A program made the translations under genes and the position numbers. This document shows, piece by piece, positions 52,912-60,388 of a DNA stretch of 64,000 bases (position 1 is its first letter; every line of letters begins with the position of its first letter). The DNA is from Rhizobium mongolense USDA 1844 (GTDB taxonomy: Bacteria > Pseudomonadota > Alphaproteobacteria > Rhizobiales > Rhizobiaceae), in contig NZ_ATTQ01000003.1 of NCBI RefSeq assembly GCF_000419765.1, forward strand, positions 310,001 through 374,000, in the 5' to 3' direction. The notes under the pieces were generated by a model that was not told where the DNA came from, searched no databases, and saw only the letters and a program-made list of their open reading frames with translations.

Positions 52912-54150
52912 ATGCTGCATCTCGCACCCGCAGCCATGTTCGACCACTATCTCGGCATTTCCCGGCTGCTCGCCGGCCAGCTCGACTTCCGCTCGGCCAT
53001 CCGTTCAGTCGCGGCCGAGGTCGCCCATATCATCCCGCACGATCATCTCGATGTCTGTGTGCTTCTTGAGGGCGGCAACTACCACACGGCCTACGAGACG
53101 GGCATCGAGACTGCCTGGGGCGACCTTGCCGGCGCGCCGGTGGTCAACAGCCCCATCCGCTCGCTGCTCTGGGGCGAGGTGGACTTTCTCCTGGCGGACG
53201 ACGCCATGACGGACCCGCGTTTCCATTTCGAGGGCGCGTTCAAGCGGCCGATCGTCGAACAGTCGCTGAGGAGCCGCTTGCATGTACCGATGAAGGTGCA
53301 GGGCACGATCATCGCGGCGCTCTCCTGTTCGTCGCAAAGGGCAGATGTCTATACGATGGAGGATATCGAACGCGCCCGCATCATCGCCGACCTGCTGACG
53401 CCCTATTTCTTCGCGCTGCAGGCGGCCGAGCAGGCGCAGCGCTCCGCCATCGTGGAGGCTGAGGCCCGCGCCCGCGAGGAGGGGTTGCGACAAGGCGCGC
53501 TGAAGCTGACCGAAGCACTGGAGCAGGAACGCCAGCGGATCGGCATGGACCTGCACGACCAGACGCTCGCCGACCTGACGCGGCTCGCCCGCCGGATCGA
53601 TCGGCTGTCGCGCAACGCCGAGGTGGCGCCCGAGGCGCTGGAGCCCGTCTCCCGGTCCCTCCAGCATTGCATGCAGGATCTGCGGCAAATCATCGAGCAG
53701 GCAAAACCCTCCGTGCTCCAGCTCTTCGGCCTCGCCCAAGCGATCGAGCATCATCTGGACCGATCGACCCGCGACACGGGATCGGGCATCGAATGGGGCC
53801 TCGTCGACGAGACGCACGGCGCGCTGGAGCGACTGGAACCGACTGTCAGCGTCGCGCTGTTCCGTATCGCGCAGGAGGCGATCAACAATGCGGTGCGCCA
53901 TGCCGCCCCGCTGGCTGTCATGGTTCGGCTCGAGGTCGACGACGACCGGCTGTCGATCGAAATCTCCGACGACGGGAGCGGGCTCGCCAAGACGCGGGGA
54001 CGGATCGGCGGAGGCATCGACAACATGAAGACCCGTGCGCGGCTCATCTCGGCGCGCTTCACGACCGGGCCTGGCCACAACAATCGCGGGGCTGTGGTGC
54101 GCGTCGTGCTGCCGCTCGTGCCGCACGACCCGGCGAGCGGGTCAAACTGA
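52912..54150 (+). CDS. Cytosolic GAF-domain sensor histidine kinase (NarX/HisKA_3 type)
   Basis: About 412 residues with no membrane helix. A GAF domain occupies about 15-165 (VCVLLEGGNYHTAYETGIE, then LLADDAMTDPRFHFEG). The HisKA_3 box is ERQRIGMDLHDQTLADLTR, with the phospho-acceptor His near 215. The ATPase region has RIAQEAINNAVRHAA, ISDDGSGLAK and GIDNMKTRARL. GGGAGG lies 8 bases before the ATG at 52912. It is paired with the regulator 13 bases downstream and is divergent from the sugar importer. The ligand would be cytosolic. Confidence 0.88.
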   Translation: MLHLAPAAMFDHYLGISRLLAGQLDFRSAIRSVAAEVAHIIPHDHLDVCVLLEGGNYHTAYETGIETAWGDLAGAPVVNSPIRSLLWGEVDFLLADDAMTDPRFHFEGAFKRPIVEQSLRSRLHVPMKVQGTIIAALSCSSQRADVYTMEDIERARIIADLLTPYFFALQAAEQAQRSAIVEAEARAREEGLRQGALKLTEALEQERQRIGMDLHDQTLADLTRLARRIDRLSRNAEVAPEALEPVSRSLQHCMQDLRQIIEQAKPSVLQLFGLAQAIEHHLDRSTRDTGSGIEWGLVDETHGALERLEPTVSVALFRIAQEAINNAVRHAAPLAVMVRLEVDDDRLSIEISDDGSGLAKTRGRIGGGIDNMKTRARLISARFTTGPGHNNRGAVVRVVLPLVPHDPASGSN

Positions 54151-54163
54151 GGAGAAGGGCACG

Positions 54164-54928
54164 ATGAAGGTTCTGATCGTCGAGGACGACCCGCTGCACC
54201 GGTCCTATCTGCACGAGGCGGTCAACGCGGCCCTGCCGGAATGCGACACGGTGATCGAGGCGGAAAACGGAACCGTCGGCGAGAAGCTCGCCCGCGACCA
54301 CAAGTCGGCGCATATCGTCATGGACTTGCAGATGGCGAGCCGCAACGGCATCGAGGCGGCGCGCACGATCTGGAAGGAGCGGCCGGAGACCCGGATCCTG
54401 TTCTGGTCGAATTACTCGGACGAGGCCTATGTGCGCGGCGTCTCCCGCATCGTGCCGGATGGCGCCGCCTATGGCTATGTGCTCAAATCCGCCTCCGACG
54501 AGCGGCTGAAGCTTGCGCTACGGTCGATCTTCATCGAGAGCCAGTGCGTCATCGACCGCGAGGTGCGGGGCCTGCAACAGAAGAGCCTCGGCCAGACGAA
54601 CGGCTTCACCGACTCCGAATACGAGATCCTCGTCGACATCGCGCTGGGCCTCACTGACCGGGCCATCGCCAAGCGTCGGGGCCTCTCGTTGCGCAGCGTG
54701 CAGAACCGCCTGCAGCAGCTCTACGACAAGCTGGACGTCTACCAGGCCGCCGGCGACGACCACGAGGACGGCCGCTTCAATCTCCGCGCCCGCGCCGTTG
54801 CGGTCGCTTTCCTGCGCAAACTCCTGAACTACAGCGCTCTGGAGCGGGCTGAGGCAGAGGTGCAGGAGTGGCTTGATGGATTGCATGAAAGCCCGCGCGA
54901 CAGGCATCGCAGGCGGGTTCGAACCTGA
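54164..54928 (+). CDS. LuxR/NarL-type response regulator
   Basis: A 254-residue regulator. The receiver domain has VLIVEDDPLHRSYLHEAV at the N-terminus, phospho-acceptor Asp54 in HIVMDLQMASRNG, and conserved YVLKSASDERLKLA. The LuxR HTH comprises DSEYEILVDIALGLTDRAIA and KRRGLSLRSVQNRLQQLYDK. A 60-residue tail after the HTH is longer than usual. GAGGAGAAGG precedes the ATG. It pairs with the HisKA_3 kinase and likely controls the divergent sugar uptake operon. Confidence 0.9.
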   Translation: MKVLIVEDDPLHRSYLHEAVNAALPECDTVIEAENGTVGEKLARDHKSAHIVMDLQMASRNGIEAARTIWKERPETRILFWSNYSDEAYVRGVSRIVPDGAAYGYVLKSASDERLKLALRSIFIESQCVIDREVRGLQQKSLGQTNGFTDSEYEILVDIALGLTDRAIAKRRGLSLRSVQNRLQQLYDKLDVYQAAGDDHEDGRFNLRARAVAVAFLRKLLNYSALERAEAEVQEWLDGLHESPRDRHRRRVRT

Positions 54929-55122
54929 ACTCGCGCAGCGATCGATGGTTCGGACGAGTTTCGAGAAGAATTCGCGGCGACCCCGTTGCCGCTCGCGCCT
55001 GATTGAACTGTTGATCCAAGAGATACTATCCGGGCTCAAGCTGCCGATGTCACGACAGAGGCGAGAGGTCTGGCAGCATATTCGCGCTGTTAGTTCGAAA
55101 ACGACCTCGAAGTGGCTTCGTT

Positions 55123-55266
55123 TCAAAGGATATCCGGTCCGCCGGACGACCCGCCCATCCAGAACGGCATTTCGGCTTGCTGGCCACGGCCGGTCTCCTT
55201 TGCGATCACGTCACGCGGCAGGTGCGAAGCCAAAAGGCCCGGTCCGGTGTCAAGCTCCTTCATCAT
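55123..55266 (-). CDS. Small open frame overlapping the ompA-like 3' end
   Basis: A 47-codon frame starting ATGATGAAGGAG and reading MMKELDTGPGLLASHLPRDV, then PFWMGGSSGG to TGA at 55123. It overlaps the OmpA-family stop by 17 bases in another frame and has no clear ribosome binding site. It is either a coupled micro-protein or the remnant of a longer C-terminus. I recognise no family. Confidence 0.3.
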   Translation of the reverse strand: MMKELDTGPGLLASHLPRDVIAKETGRGQQAEMPFWMGGSSGGPDIL

Positions 55267-55792
55267 CGCGCTGGGTGCGCAGATTGGAGACAACGCGCCG
55301 GTTCTGCACCTTGCACGAGCGCTCCGCGCAGTCGCGGACTTCGCGGTCCTTGCCGTAACCCTTGGCCCACATGCGCCTGGCGTCCACGCCCTTCGAGGCG
55401 AGATAGGCCATCACCACATCGGCGCGCTTCTGCGACAGCGCCACCATTTTGGACGCGGAACCGGAATCGTCGGCAAATCCCTGCAGCTTGACCAGCCAAT
55501 TCGGGTTCTTGTTGAGCCAAGTGGCTTGGTTATCCAACGTCGCCATGGCGACGGAATCGAGCGTGGCGGAATCCTGCGTGAAGTAGATCCGTCGGCCGGC
55601 ATTGAGGATGAAATCTTCTTCGCTGCCAGCCGTGATGTTCTCGAAACCTGGCGCGGGATCGTTGGTCTGACCGGTCATCGGGGCCGCGGCAGGTTCTTCC
55701 ATGGAGGCGATATTGGTGGTGGTGCAGGCGGCGAGCACCAAGAGCATGGCCGCGGCAACAACGCTCCTCGTGTATCCGATCGTTGAAGACAT
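55250..55792 (-). CDS. OmpA family lipoprotein (Pal-like)
   Basis: A 180-residue outer-membrane lipoprotein. The signal peptide ends in the lipobox LAAC (Cys23). A short linker is followed by an OmpA peptidoglycan-binding domain from about residue 65, with IYFTQDSATLD, LQGFADDSGSASKMVALSQK and GYGKDREVR. It has a Cys pair near the C-terminus (DCAERSCKVQNRR). AAGGAAT precedes the ATG. It follows the L,D-transpeptidase by 14 bases, so it belongs to the same cell-wall operon. Confidence 0.9.
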   Translation of the reverse strand: MSSTIGYTRSVVAAAMLLVLAACTTTNIASMEEPAAAPMTGQTNDPAPGFENITAGSEEDFILNAGRRIYFTQDSATLDSVAMATLDNQATWLNKNPNWLVKLQGFADDSGSASKMVALSQKRADVVMAYLASKGVDARRMWAKGYGKDREVRDCAERSCKVQNRRVVSNLRTQRDDEGA

Positions 55793-55806
55793 CTGGATGA
55801 TATTCC

Positions 55807-56481
55807 TTATTGGACCGGGGCTATTTCGCCAACCTGAACGGCATTTTCAGCCTGGTCGGCAATATGCGGCAGAACCTGCACAGCGGTGCCGACGGGGCAA
55901 CGCTGGTAAAGATCGATGGCGTCTTCGTTGAACATGCGGATACAGCCGCTGGAGGCATCCTTGCCGATGCTTCCCGGCTCCAGCGTGCCGTGGAAGCGAT
56001 AACCGGTGTCCACGCCGTCGCGAAGCAGGTACATGGCGCGGGGGCCGAGTGGATTCTTCGGTGAGCCTCCCCCCACGAATTCGGGCAGTTCGGGATGGCG
56101 CTTGCGCATCTCCGGCGGCGGCGTCCAGCGCGGCCAAAGTGATTTGCGATCAATCGTGGCGCGGCCAAACCATTTGAAGCCCTCGCGGCCGACGCCGACG
56201 CCGTAGCGGATGGCTGTCTTGTTCTCCATGATCAAGTAGAGAAAATGGTGCCTTGTATCGACAACAACGGTGCCGATCGGCTCGCTGCTGAAATATTTGA
56301 CAACCTGGCGGTGCCACCGCTTATCGATCTTGGCGAAGTTGGTCCTTCGGAACGTTACGCCATTGTCGACGGCGGTGCCGGCAAAATAGGAAGACGCCTG
56401 GGCGAATGCCGGTTTTTGGACCGCGCCGGTGCCAAGTAAAGCCAAACCACCAAGTAACACATCCCTGCGTGTCCACACCAT
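55807..56481 (-). CDS. L,D-transpeptidase (YkuD/ErfK type)
   Basis: A 224-residue periplasmic enzyme that cross-links peptidoglycan or attaches proteins to it. The N-terminus MVWTRRDVLLGGLALLGTGA is twin-arginine-like, with cleavage near KPAFA. The YkuD motif is complete: RFHGTLEPGSIG, then SSGCIRMFN with the catalytic Cys near 180. GGGGGATATTGCCG precedes the ATG at 56481. It is the first gene of the operon with the OmpA lipoprotein. The twin-arginine export is an inference. Confidence 0.9.
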   Translation of the reverse strand: MVWTRRDVLLGGLALLGTGAVQKPAFAQASSYFAGTAVDNGVTFRRTNFAKIDKRWHRQVVKYFSSEPIGTVVVDTRHHFLYLIMENKTAIRYGVGVGREGFKWFGRATIDRKSLWPRWTPPPEMRKRHPELPEFVGGGSPKNPLGPRAMYLLRDGVDTGYRFHGTLEPGSIGKDASSGCIRMFNEDAIDLYQRCPVGTAVQVLPHIADQAENAVQVGEIAPVQ

Positions 56482-56781
56482 CGGCAATATCCCCCTCAAA
56501 GCCAAACAGCGAAGTGTCAGTAAATCAGATTTTGAATTGGCCACAACAGAAAATTCCGGTTCCTGCTGAAAGACCGTGGTCGAGTTACGGCTGTTCTGCA
56601 TCTGTTTCGTTTGGCGTTACTTAGGAGGTTGCAACCAACAAACGCAAGGATCACTTTAACGGATAGATAGTTGTCAGCGGGCGTGACGCTGCGTCGAAAA
56701 ATACTGTCGTGTTTGGGAAGGCCATCCGCGCCTGTTCGGCTGCGCGTCGCCCGGATAAAATCCGAGTACAGATTTTCACGG

Positions 56782-56988
56782 TCACCGTCTTGCCGCTGAT
56801 ATCAGCGCTCGCAGGTGCCTTAGACCTTCGGTAAGCGGTTTCAGCTGCGCCGTTGCGACGTCGAGCTCGTCAATATCCTAGACGAAGATGTCCTCGGCAC
56901 TCACAGATTTTCGGATCGGCTCGCCGTCGCGTTCCGATGGAGAAGGCGAATTCAGGCTGCCCTTGACGACCGAAAAGTGAATCCCCAT
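56782..56988 (-). pseudogene. Small frame interrupted by an in-frame amber codon
   Basis: From ATG 56988 the minus strand reads MGIHFSVVKGSLNSPSPSE and continues to SAEDIFV. It then meets TAG (56878-56880) and goes on in the same frame with DIDELDVATAQLKPLTEGL to a TGA at 56782. Both halves look protein-like. The frame is a candidate for a broken gene, or two unrelated chance frames. No family is recognised. Confidence 0.35.
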
Positions 56989-57030
56989 CTGCGGGCTAAC
57001 CCGTTGGTCCGGGCCCCTCTGGCGAGAGCC

Positions 57031-57077
57031 TCGGCACTCTTGCGATGTCGGACCGTTTTCCGACAACCCAGTGCCGA
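57031..57077 (+). promoter_or_regulatory. Nested hairpin leader before the TerC gene
   Basis: TCGGCACT (57031-57038) pairs perfectly with AGTGCCGA (57070-57077). Inside it, GTCGGA (57047-57052) pairs with TCCGAC (57059-57064). The outer stem ends 13 bases before the TTG start and borders the AGGGG ribosome binding site, so it could control translation. TerC/Alx genes are often riboregulated, but I do not see the yybP-ykoY consensus. Confidence 0.5.
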
Positions 57078-57090
57078 TAGGGGATTACCT

Positions 57091-58074
57091 TTGGATCTCT
57101 CGTTCTTGCTTGTCGAGTGGCTGGGAACGCCGCTCTGGATGTGGTCGAGCTTTTTCGCCCTCGTCATCGCCATTCTGTCGTTCGACCTCGGTATTCTCCA
57201 TAAGCAGAACAAGGAGATCGGCGTCCGTGAAAGCGTAAAGCTTTCCGCTCTCTATATCGCGCTGGGCGTTGCGTTCGGCGGCTGGGTGTGGTGGCATCTC
57301 GGCTCCGACGCCGGCCTTGCCTATATGACGGGCTTTGTCGTAGAAAAGACCTTAGCGCTCGACAACGTGTTCGTCATCGCTCTGATCTTTTCCTTCTTTG
57401 CCGTGCCGCGCATCTATCAGCACCGTGTGCTTTTCTGGGGCATTCTTGGTGTCATCGTGTTGCGTGCCATCATGATCGGCGTTGGCGCGACGCTGGTCGC
57501 CGAATTCGCCTGGGTTCTTTATATCTTCGCCGCGTTCCTGATCGTGACGGGCATCAAGATGCTCGTCATCAAGGATGCCGAGCCCGACGTCTCGAAGAAC
57601 GTGCTCGTCCGCTTCATGCGCAACCGCTTCAACGTCACCGACGAACATCACGGCGAGCGTTTCTTCGTCAGAAAGGCAAATTCCAAGACGGGTAAGATGA
57701 CCTGGTTCATCACGCCGCTCTTCATGGCGCTCGTGATGGTCGAGGTGGCCGATGTCATCTTCGCCGTGGATTCGGTCCCTGCGATTTTCGCAATCACAAC
57801 GGATCCGTTCATCGTCTACACCTCGAACATCTTCGCGATCCTCGGTCTTAGAGCCCTCTATTTCGCCCTCGCGGCGATGATCCATCGCTTCCGTTATCTG
57901 AAGCCTGCGCTTGCCGTCGTCCTGATCTTCATCGGCTCGAAAATCTTCGTCGCCGATCTTCTCGGTCTTGAAAAGTTCCCGGCCGCGCTGTCGCTCGGCA
58001 TCACCTTCGCCATCATCGTCGCCGGGGTGGTCTGGAGCCTCCTCAAGACGCGGAACCAGCAGCAGCTTGCATGA
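57091..58074 (+). CDS. TerC/Alx family membrane protein
   Basis: A 327-residue inner-membrane protein with about eight or nine helices, related to Alx, which exports manganese. Acidic residues in the membrane are conserved in EKTLALDNVFVIALIF near residue 90 and EVADVIFAVDSVPAIFA near 215. Translation probably starts at TTG 57091, behind AGGGG, since residues from there match the family and the upstream frame does not. A hairpin leader precedes it. It is followed by a small unknown gene and exoD. Confidence 0.88.
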   Translation: MDLSFLLVEWLGTPLWMWSSFFALVIAILSFDLGILHKQNKEIGVRESVKLSALYIALGVAFGGWVWWHLGSDAGLAYMTGFVVEKTLALDNVFVIALIFSFFAVPRIYQHRVLFWGILGVIVLRAIMIGVGATLVAEFAWVLYIFAAFLIVTGIKMLVIKDAEPDVSKNVLVRFMRNRFNVTDEHHGERFFVRKANSKTGKMTWFITPLFMALVMVEVADVIFAVDSVPAIFAITTDPFIVYTSNIFAILGLRALYFALAAMIHRFRYLKPALAVVLIFIGSKIFVADLLGLEKFPAALSLGITFAIIVAGVVWSLLKTRNQQQLA

Positions 58075-58126
58075 TCGGCGCTGCTCATAGGAACACCGTT
58101 AGCTACCGAACAGGAAGGAAACAGAT

Positions 58127-58429
58127 ATGTTCTCGGATTTCATCGGCTGGATTTTTGCCGTTCTCGTCGTCGATCCGCTGCAGGCTCAGATAGTGGAACA
58201 AGCCGAGCGCGCGAAGCTTCCCGTGGAGATCGTTCGTCAGTCCCAGTCCTGCCTCGCCTCCCAGAGCCCGCAGCTGATCGAGCGTGCCGCCGGCGACTAC
58301 GGCTGGGCGGCGGCTACTGTCGTCAACATTGCGATCGGCCGTACATCGCCGGCGGAGCTTCTCGATAGCCAAGACCCGCAATGTGCAGCCCTCCTTCGCG
58401 TTTTGGGGGGTGCCGGCAAGGATGCGTAA
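58127..58429 (+). CDS. Hypothetical 100-residue protein
   Basis: A strong ribosome binding site (AGGAAGGAAAC) lies before the ATG. The N-terminus MFSDFIGWIFAVLVVDPLQAQ looks like a signal or membrane anchor. The rest is a soluble helical domain with two Cys (QSQSCLASQ and QDPQCAALL) that could form a disulfide. It lies 52 bases after the TerC gene, probably co-transcribed. I recognise no named family. Confidence 0.6.
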   Translation: MFSDFIGWIFAVLVVDPLQAQIVEQAERAKLPVEIVRQSQSCLASQSPQLIERAAGDYGWAAATVVNIAIGRTSPAELLDSQDPQCAALLRVLGGAGKDA

Positions 58430-58462
58430 TGCGCGGTTCGGGTTTGAAATGGCTTGAGTAAG

Positions 58463-59083
58463 ATGTTCGAACAAGACGAGCACAAACAGTCGCGCGCAGT
58501 AGCCTCCGCGCGACTGAGGAAGATGCTGGAACTCGCCAGGGCGAAAGGCGGCCTCTCCATTGGCGAGGCTTTGGAATCCATGGGATCGGCCGGCATCGCT
58601 TTCACGGTCCTGTTTCTGGCAATCCCGGCCCTGACGCCGATACCTGGCCCGTTCGGCATGGTGTTCGGCACGACGCTTGCTCTGGTCTCGCTCCAGATTA
58701 GCGCGGGTCGTCGGACGGTGTGGTTGCCTGCCCTCGTCAGAAACCGTCAGGTTACGTTTGCGACGTTTGATCTTATCGTCCGTCACGCGATTCCGATGAT
58801 CGCAAGGGTTGAGAAAGTCGTGCGCGCCGATCGGATGGAGGTCCTCACCGGGCCGACGGCGCAGGCCTTGCTCGGCCTCCCCATCTTCCTGCTCGCCGTG
58901 GTGATTGCCCTGCCGATCCCCTTTGGCAACGTGCTGCCGGTGTTGTCGCTGGTGATCCTTTCAGTTGCCATGATGGAGGGCGACGGCCTCGTCACTCTGA
59001 TTGGGCTGCTGCTCGCATCGGCGACGATCGTCACAACCGCGGTTCTGCTCAACTTGATGGCGTCCATGGTCTTTGCGGCGTAA
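58463..59083 (+). CDS. exoD: ExoD family exopolysaccharide synthesis protein
   Basis: A 206-residue inner-membrane protein. It has GLSIGEALESMGSAGIAFTV, then LFLAIPALTPIPGPFGMVFG and three or four C-terminal helices, as in ExoD of rhizobia. ExoD affects exopolysaccharide production, alkali tolerance and nodule invasion in Sinorhizobium. ATG 58463 is chosen; a TTG lies three codons upstream. It follows the small hypothetical gene by 33 bases. Confidence 0.85.
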   Translation: MFEQDEHKQSRAVASARLRKMLELARAKGGLSIGEALESMGSAGIAFTVLFLAIPALTPIPGPFGMVFGTTLALVSLQISAGRRTVWLPALVRNRQVTFATFDLIVRHAIPMIARVEKVVRADRMEVLTGPTAQALLGLPIFLLAVVIALPIPFGNVLPVLSLVILSVAMMEGDGLVTLIGLLLASATIVTTAVLLNLMASMVFAA

Positions 59084-59157
59084 AGGCCCCGCCTGGGGAG
59101 TGTCGACCTTAAACGTCCTCAAGAGCCGTGGTCGCCTGCAGACAGCCCCGTTCTTAT

Positions 59158-59390
59158 CTACTCCACCGGCGGTGCCCGAAGCACGGCGCAGCGCAGCGAA
59201 ACAAAATCGGGCCAGTTCGCCATGATCGGGTCCTCCCGGACTTGCCATCAACAAGCTTGCGTCCTTGGGCGTCCCGGCGGGATTAAACACGCAAGGCCGC
59301 TTCGAGGGCAGATCGCGGATGCGCAGCACAAGCCGATATCCGAGCATGGCGCTGATGCCGGCGAAGAGATGATCGGTGAAGGCGGACGAG
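59158..59390 (-). pseudogene. Tn3-family transposase remnant, frameshifted
   Basis: On the minus strand AFTDHLFAGISAMLGYRL, LRIRDLPSKRPCVFNPAGT and PKDASLL match the TnpA core (GFTDHxFA, LGxxxxPRIRDLPSKRLY, FxPxxxPK). A frame change near 59240 then gives VREDPIMANWPD (compare VREDLIxxNWPDIL) to a stop at 59158. Only about 75 codons of a roughly 1000-residue transposase are left. No Tn3 terminal repeats were recognised nearby. Confidence 0.75.
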
Positions 59391-59402
59391 CTGAAGCGGC
59401 TG

Positions 59403-59731
59403 GCGCGTGCCTTGCGATGGGACTATCGCGTCGTAGCATTAGCGCGCGATCTTGCGATCGCTTCCGCGCTCGCGTCGGCCGCTACGACGCTGTCCCGTCG
59501 CGTAAGCCCTCATTCGAAGCCGAAGCTGATCGTCGCCGATGGGCCGGTCTCCGTGGTAGACACTTCACTTCGCATGTCGATCGTCAACCTCTTTCGCGGT
59601 GTGCGGAATTGGGCATTCATGCGCTGGCGCCGAGTATTGATCCTGCCTGCCCAAAATCGCCATGCAAGAACGGTTACAAAGCCGACGGTTAGGCCTAAAT
59701 ACTCTGACATCTTCATCGATCCCGAACTCAG
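59403..59731. other. Intergenic region after the Tn3 remnant
   Basis: This stretch has a plus-strand open frame of about 130 codons (from 59376) without recognisable motif or ribosome binding site. I see no convincing gene. It holds the promoter region of the ABC genes that start at 59732. Confidence 0.4.
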
Positions 59732-60388
59732 ATGCTACTCTCACTCCGCAATGTCAGAAAATCCTATTTGACCGCAGAAGGACCTCTTGAGATCCTGAAA
59801 GGCATCGAATTCGATCTCAATGCTGGCGAAAGCGTCGCGTTGACTGGGGAGTCCGGAAGCGGAAAGAGCACCCTGCTTCACCTTGTTGGCGGGCTTGACT
59901 ATCCCGATGTCGGGCAGATCCTTTCAGCGGGCCGAGATATTGCCGCTCTGGATGATCGGGAAAGGGCCCAGTATCGACGTTCGGCGGTCGGGTTGGTGTT
60001 TCAGCAGTTCAACCTGATTCCGTCGCTCGATGTCGCGGCCAACATTTCCTTTCATGCAAAGCTTGCTGGCCGGCACAATCCTGCCTGGGAGCGGCAGCTC
60101 GTGGAAAATCTTGGCATCGAGGCACTTCTCGCCCGATACCCCGAGCAGCTTTCCGCCGGCCAGCAGCAGAGGGTGGCGATCGGCAGAACGCTTGCCGCGC
60201 GGCCGCCCCTGGTTCTCGCCGACGAACCGACCGGCAATCTCGACGAAGCGACCGGCGACGCGGTGCTCGGCATTATGCTGGCGTTGACGAAGAGTGCAGA
60301 CGCTGCGCTGCTGATGGTGACGCATTCTTCGAGGCTGGCACAGATGCTCGACCGCAGCGTTCATCTCAGCGGCGGAAAGATCGCCTGA
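59732..60388 (+). CDS. ABC transporter ATP-binding protein, LolD/MacB type
   Basis: A 218-residue ATPase. Walker A is GESGSGKSTLLHLVGG, the signature LSAGQQQRVAIGRTLAARP (an Ala in place of the first Gly) and Walker B LVLADEPTGNLDEA. It belongs to the FtsE/LolD/MacB group that works with FtsX-type permeases, often on lipids or envelope components. The stop overlaps the start of the permease gene (TGATG). No strong ribosome binding site is visible at the ATG. Confidence 0.92.
   Translation: MLLSLRNVRKSYLTAEGPLEILKGIEFDLNAGESVALTGESGSGKSTLLHLVGGLDYPDVGQILSAGRDIAALDDRERAQYRRSAVGLVFQQFNLIPSLDVAANISFHAKLAGRHNPAWERQLVENLGIEALLARYPEQLSAGQQQRVAIGRTLAARPPLVLADEPTGNLDEATGDAVLGIMLALTKSADAALLMVTHSSRLAQMLDRSVHLSGGKIA

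Noticed and set aside
53005..54126. 373-codon open frame on the minus strand
   Set aside because: It is antisense to the histidine kinase, whose H-box and ATPase motifs are clear. No domain is seen in the antisense product.
56880..57090. yybP-ykoY manganese riboswitch before the TerC gene
   Set aside because: The conserved loop sequences of that class are not visible. Only the nested hairpin is supported.
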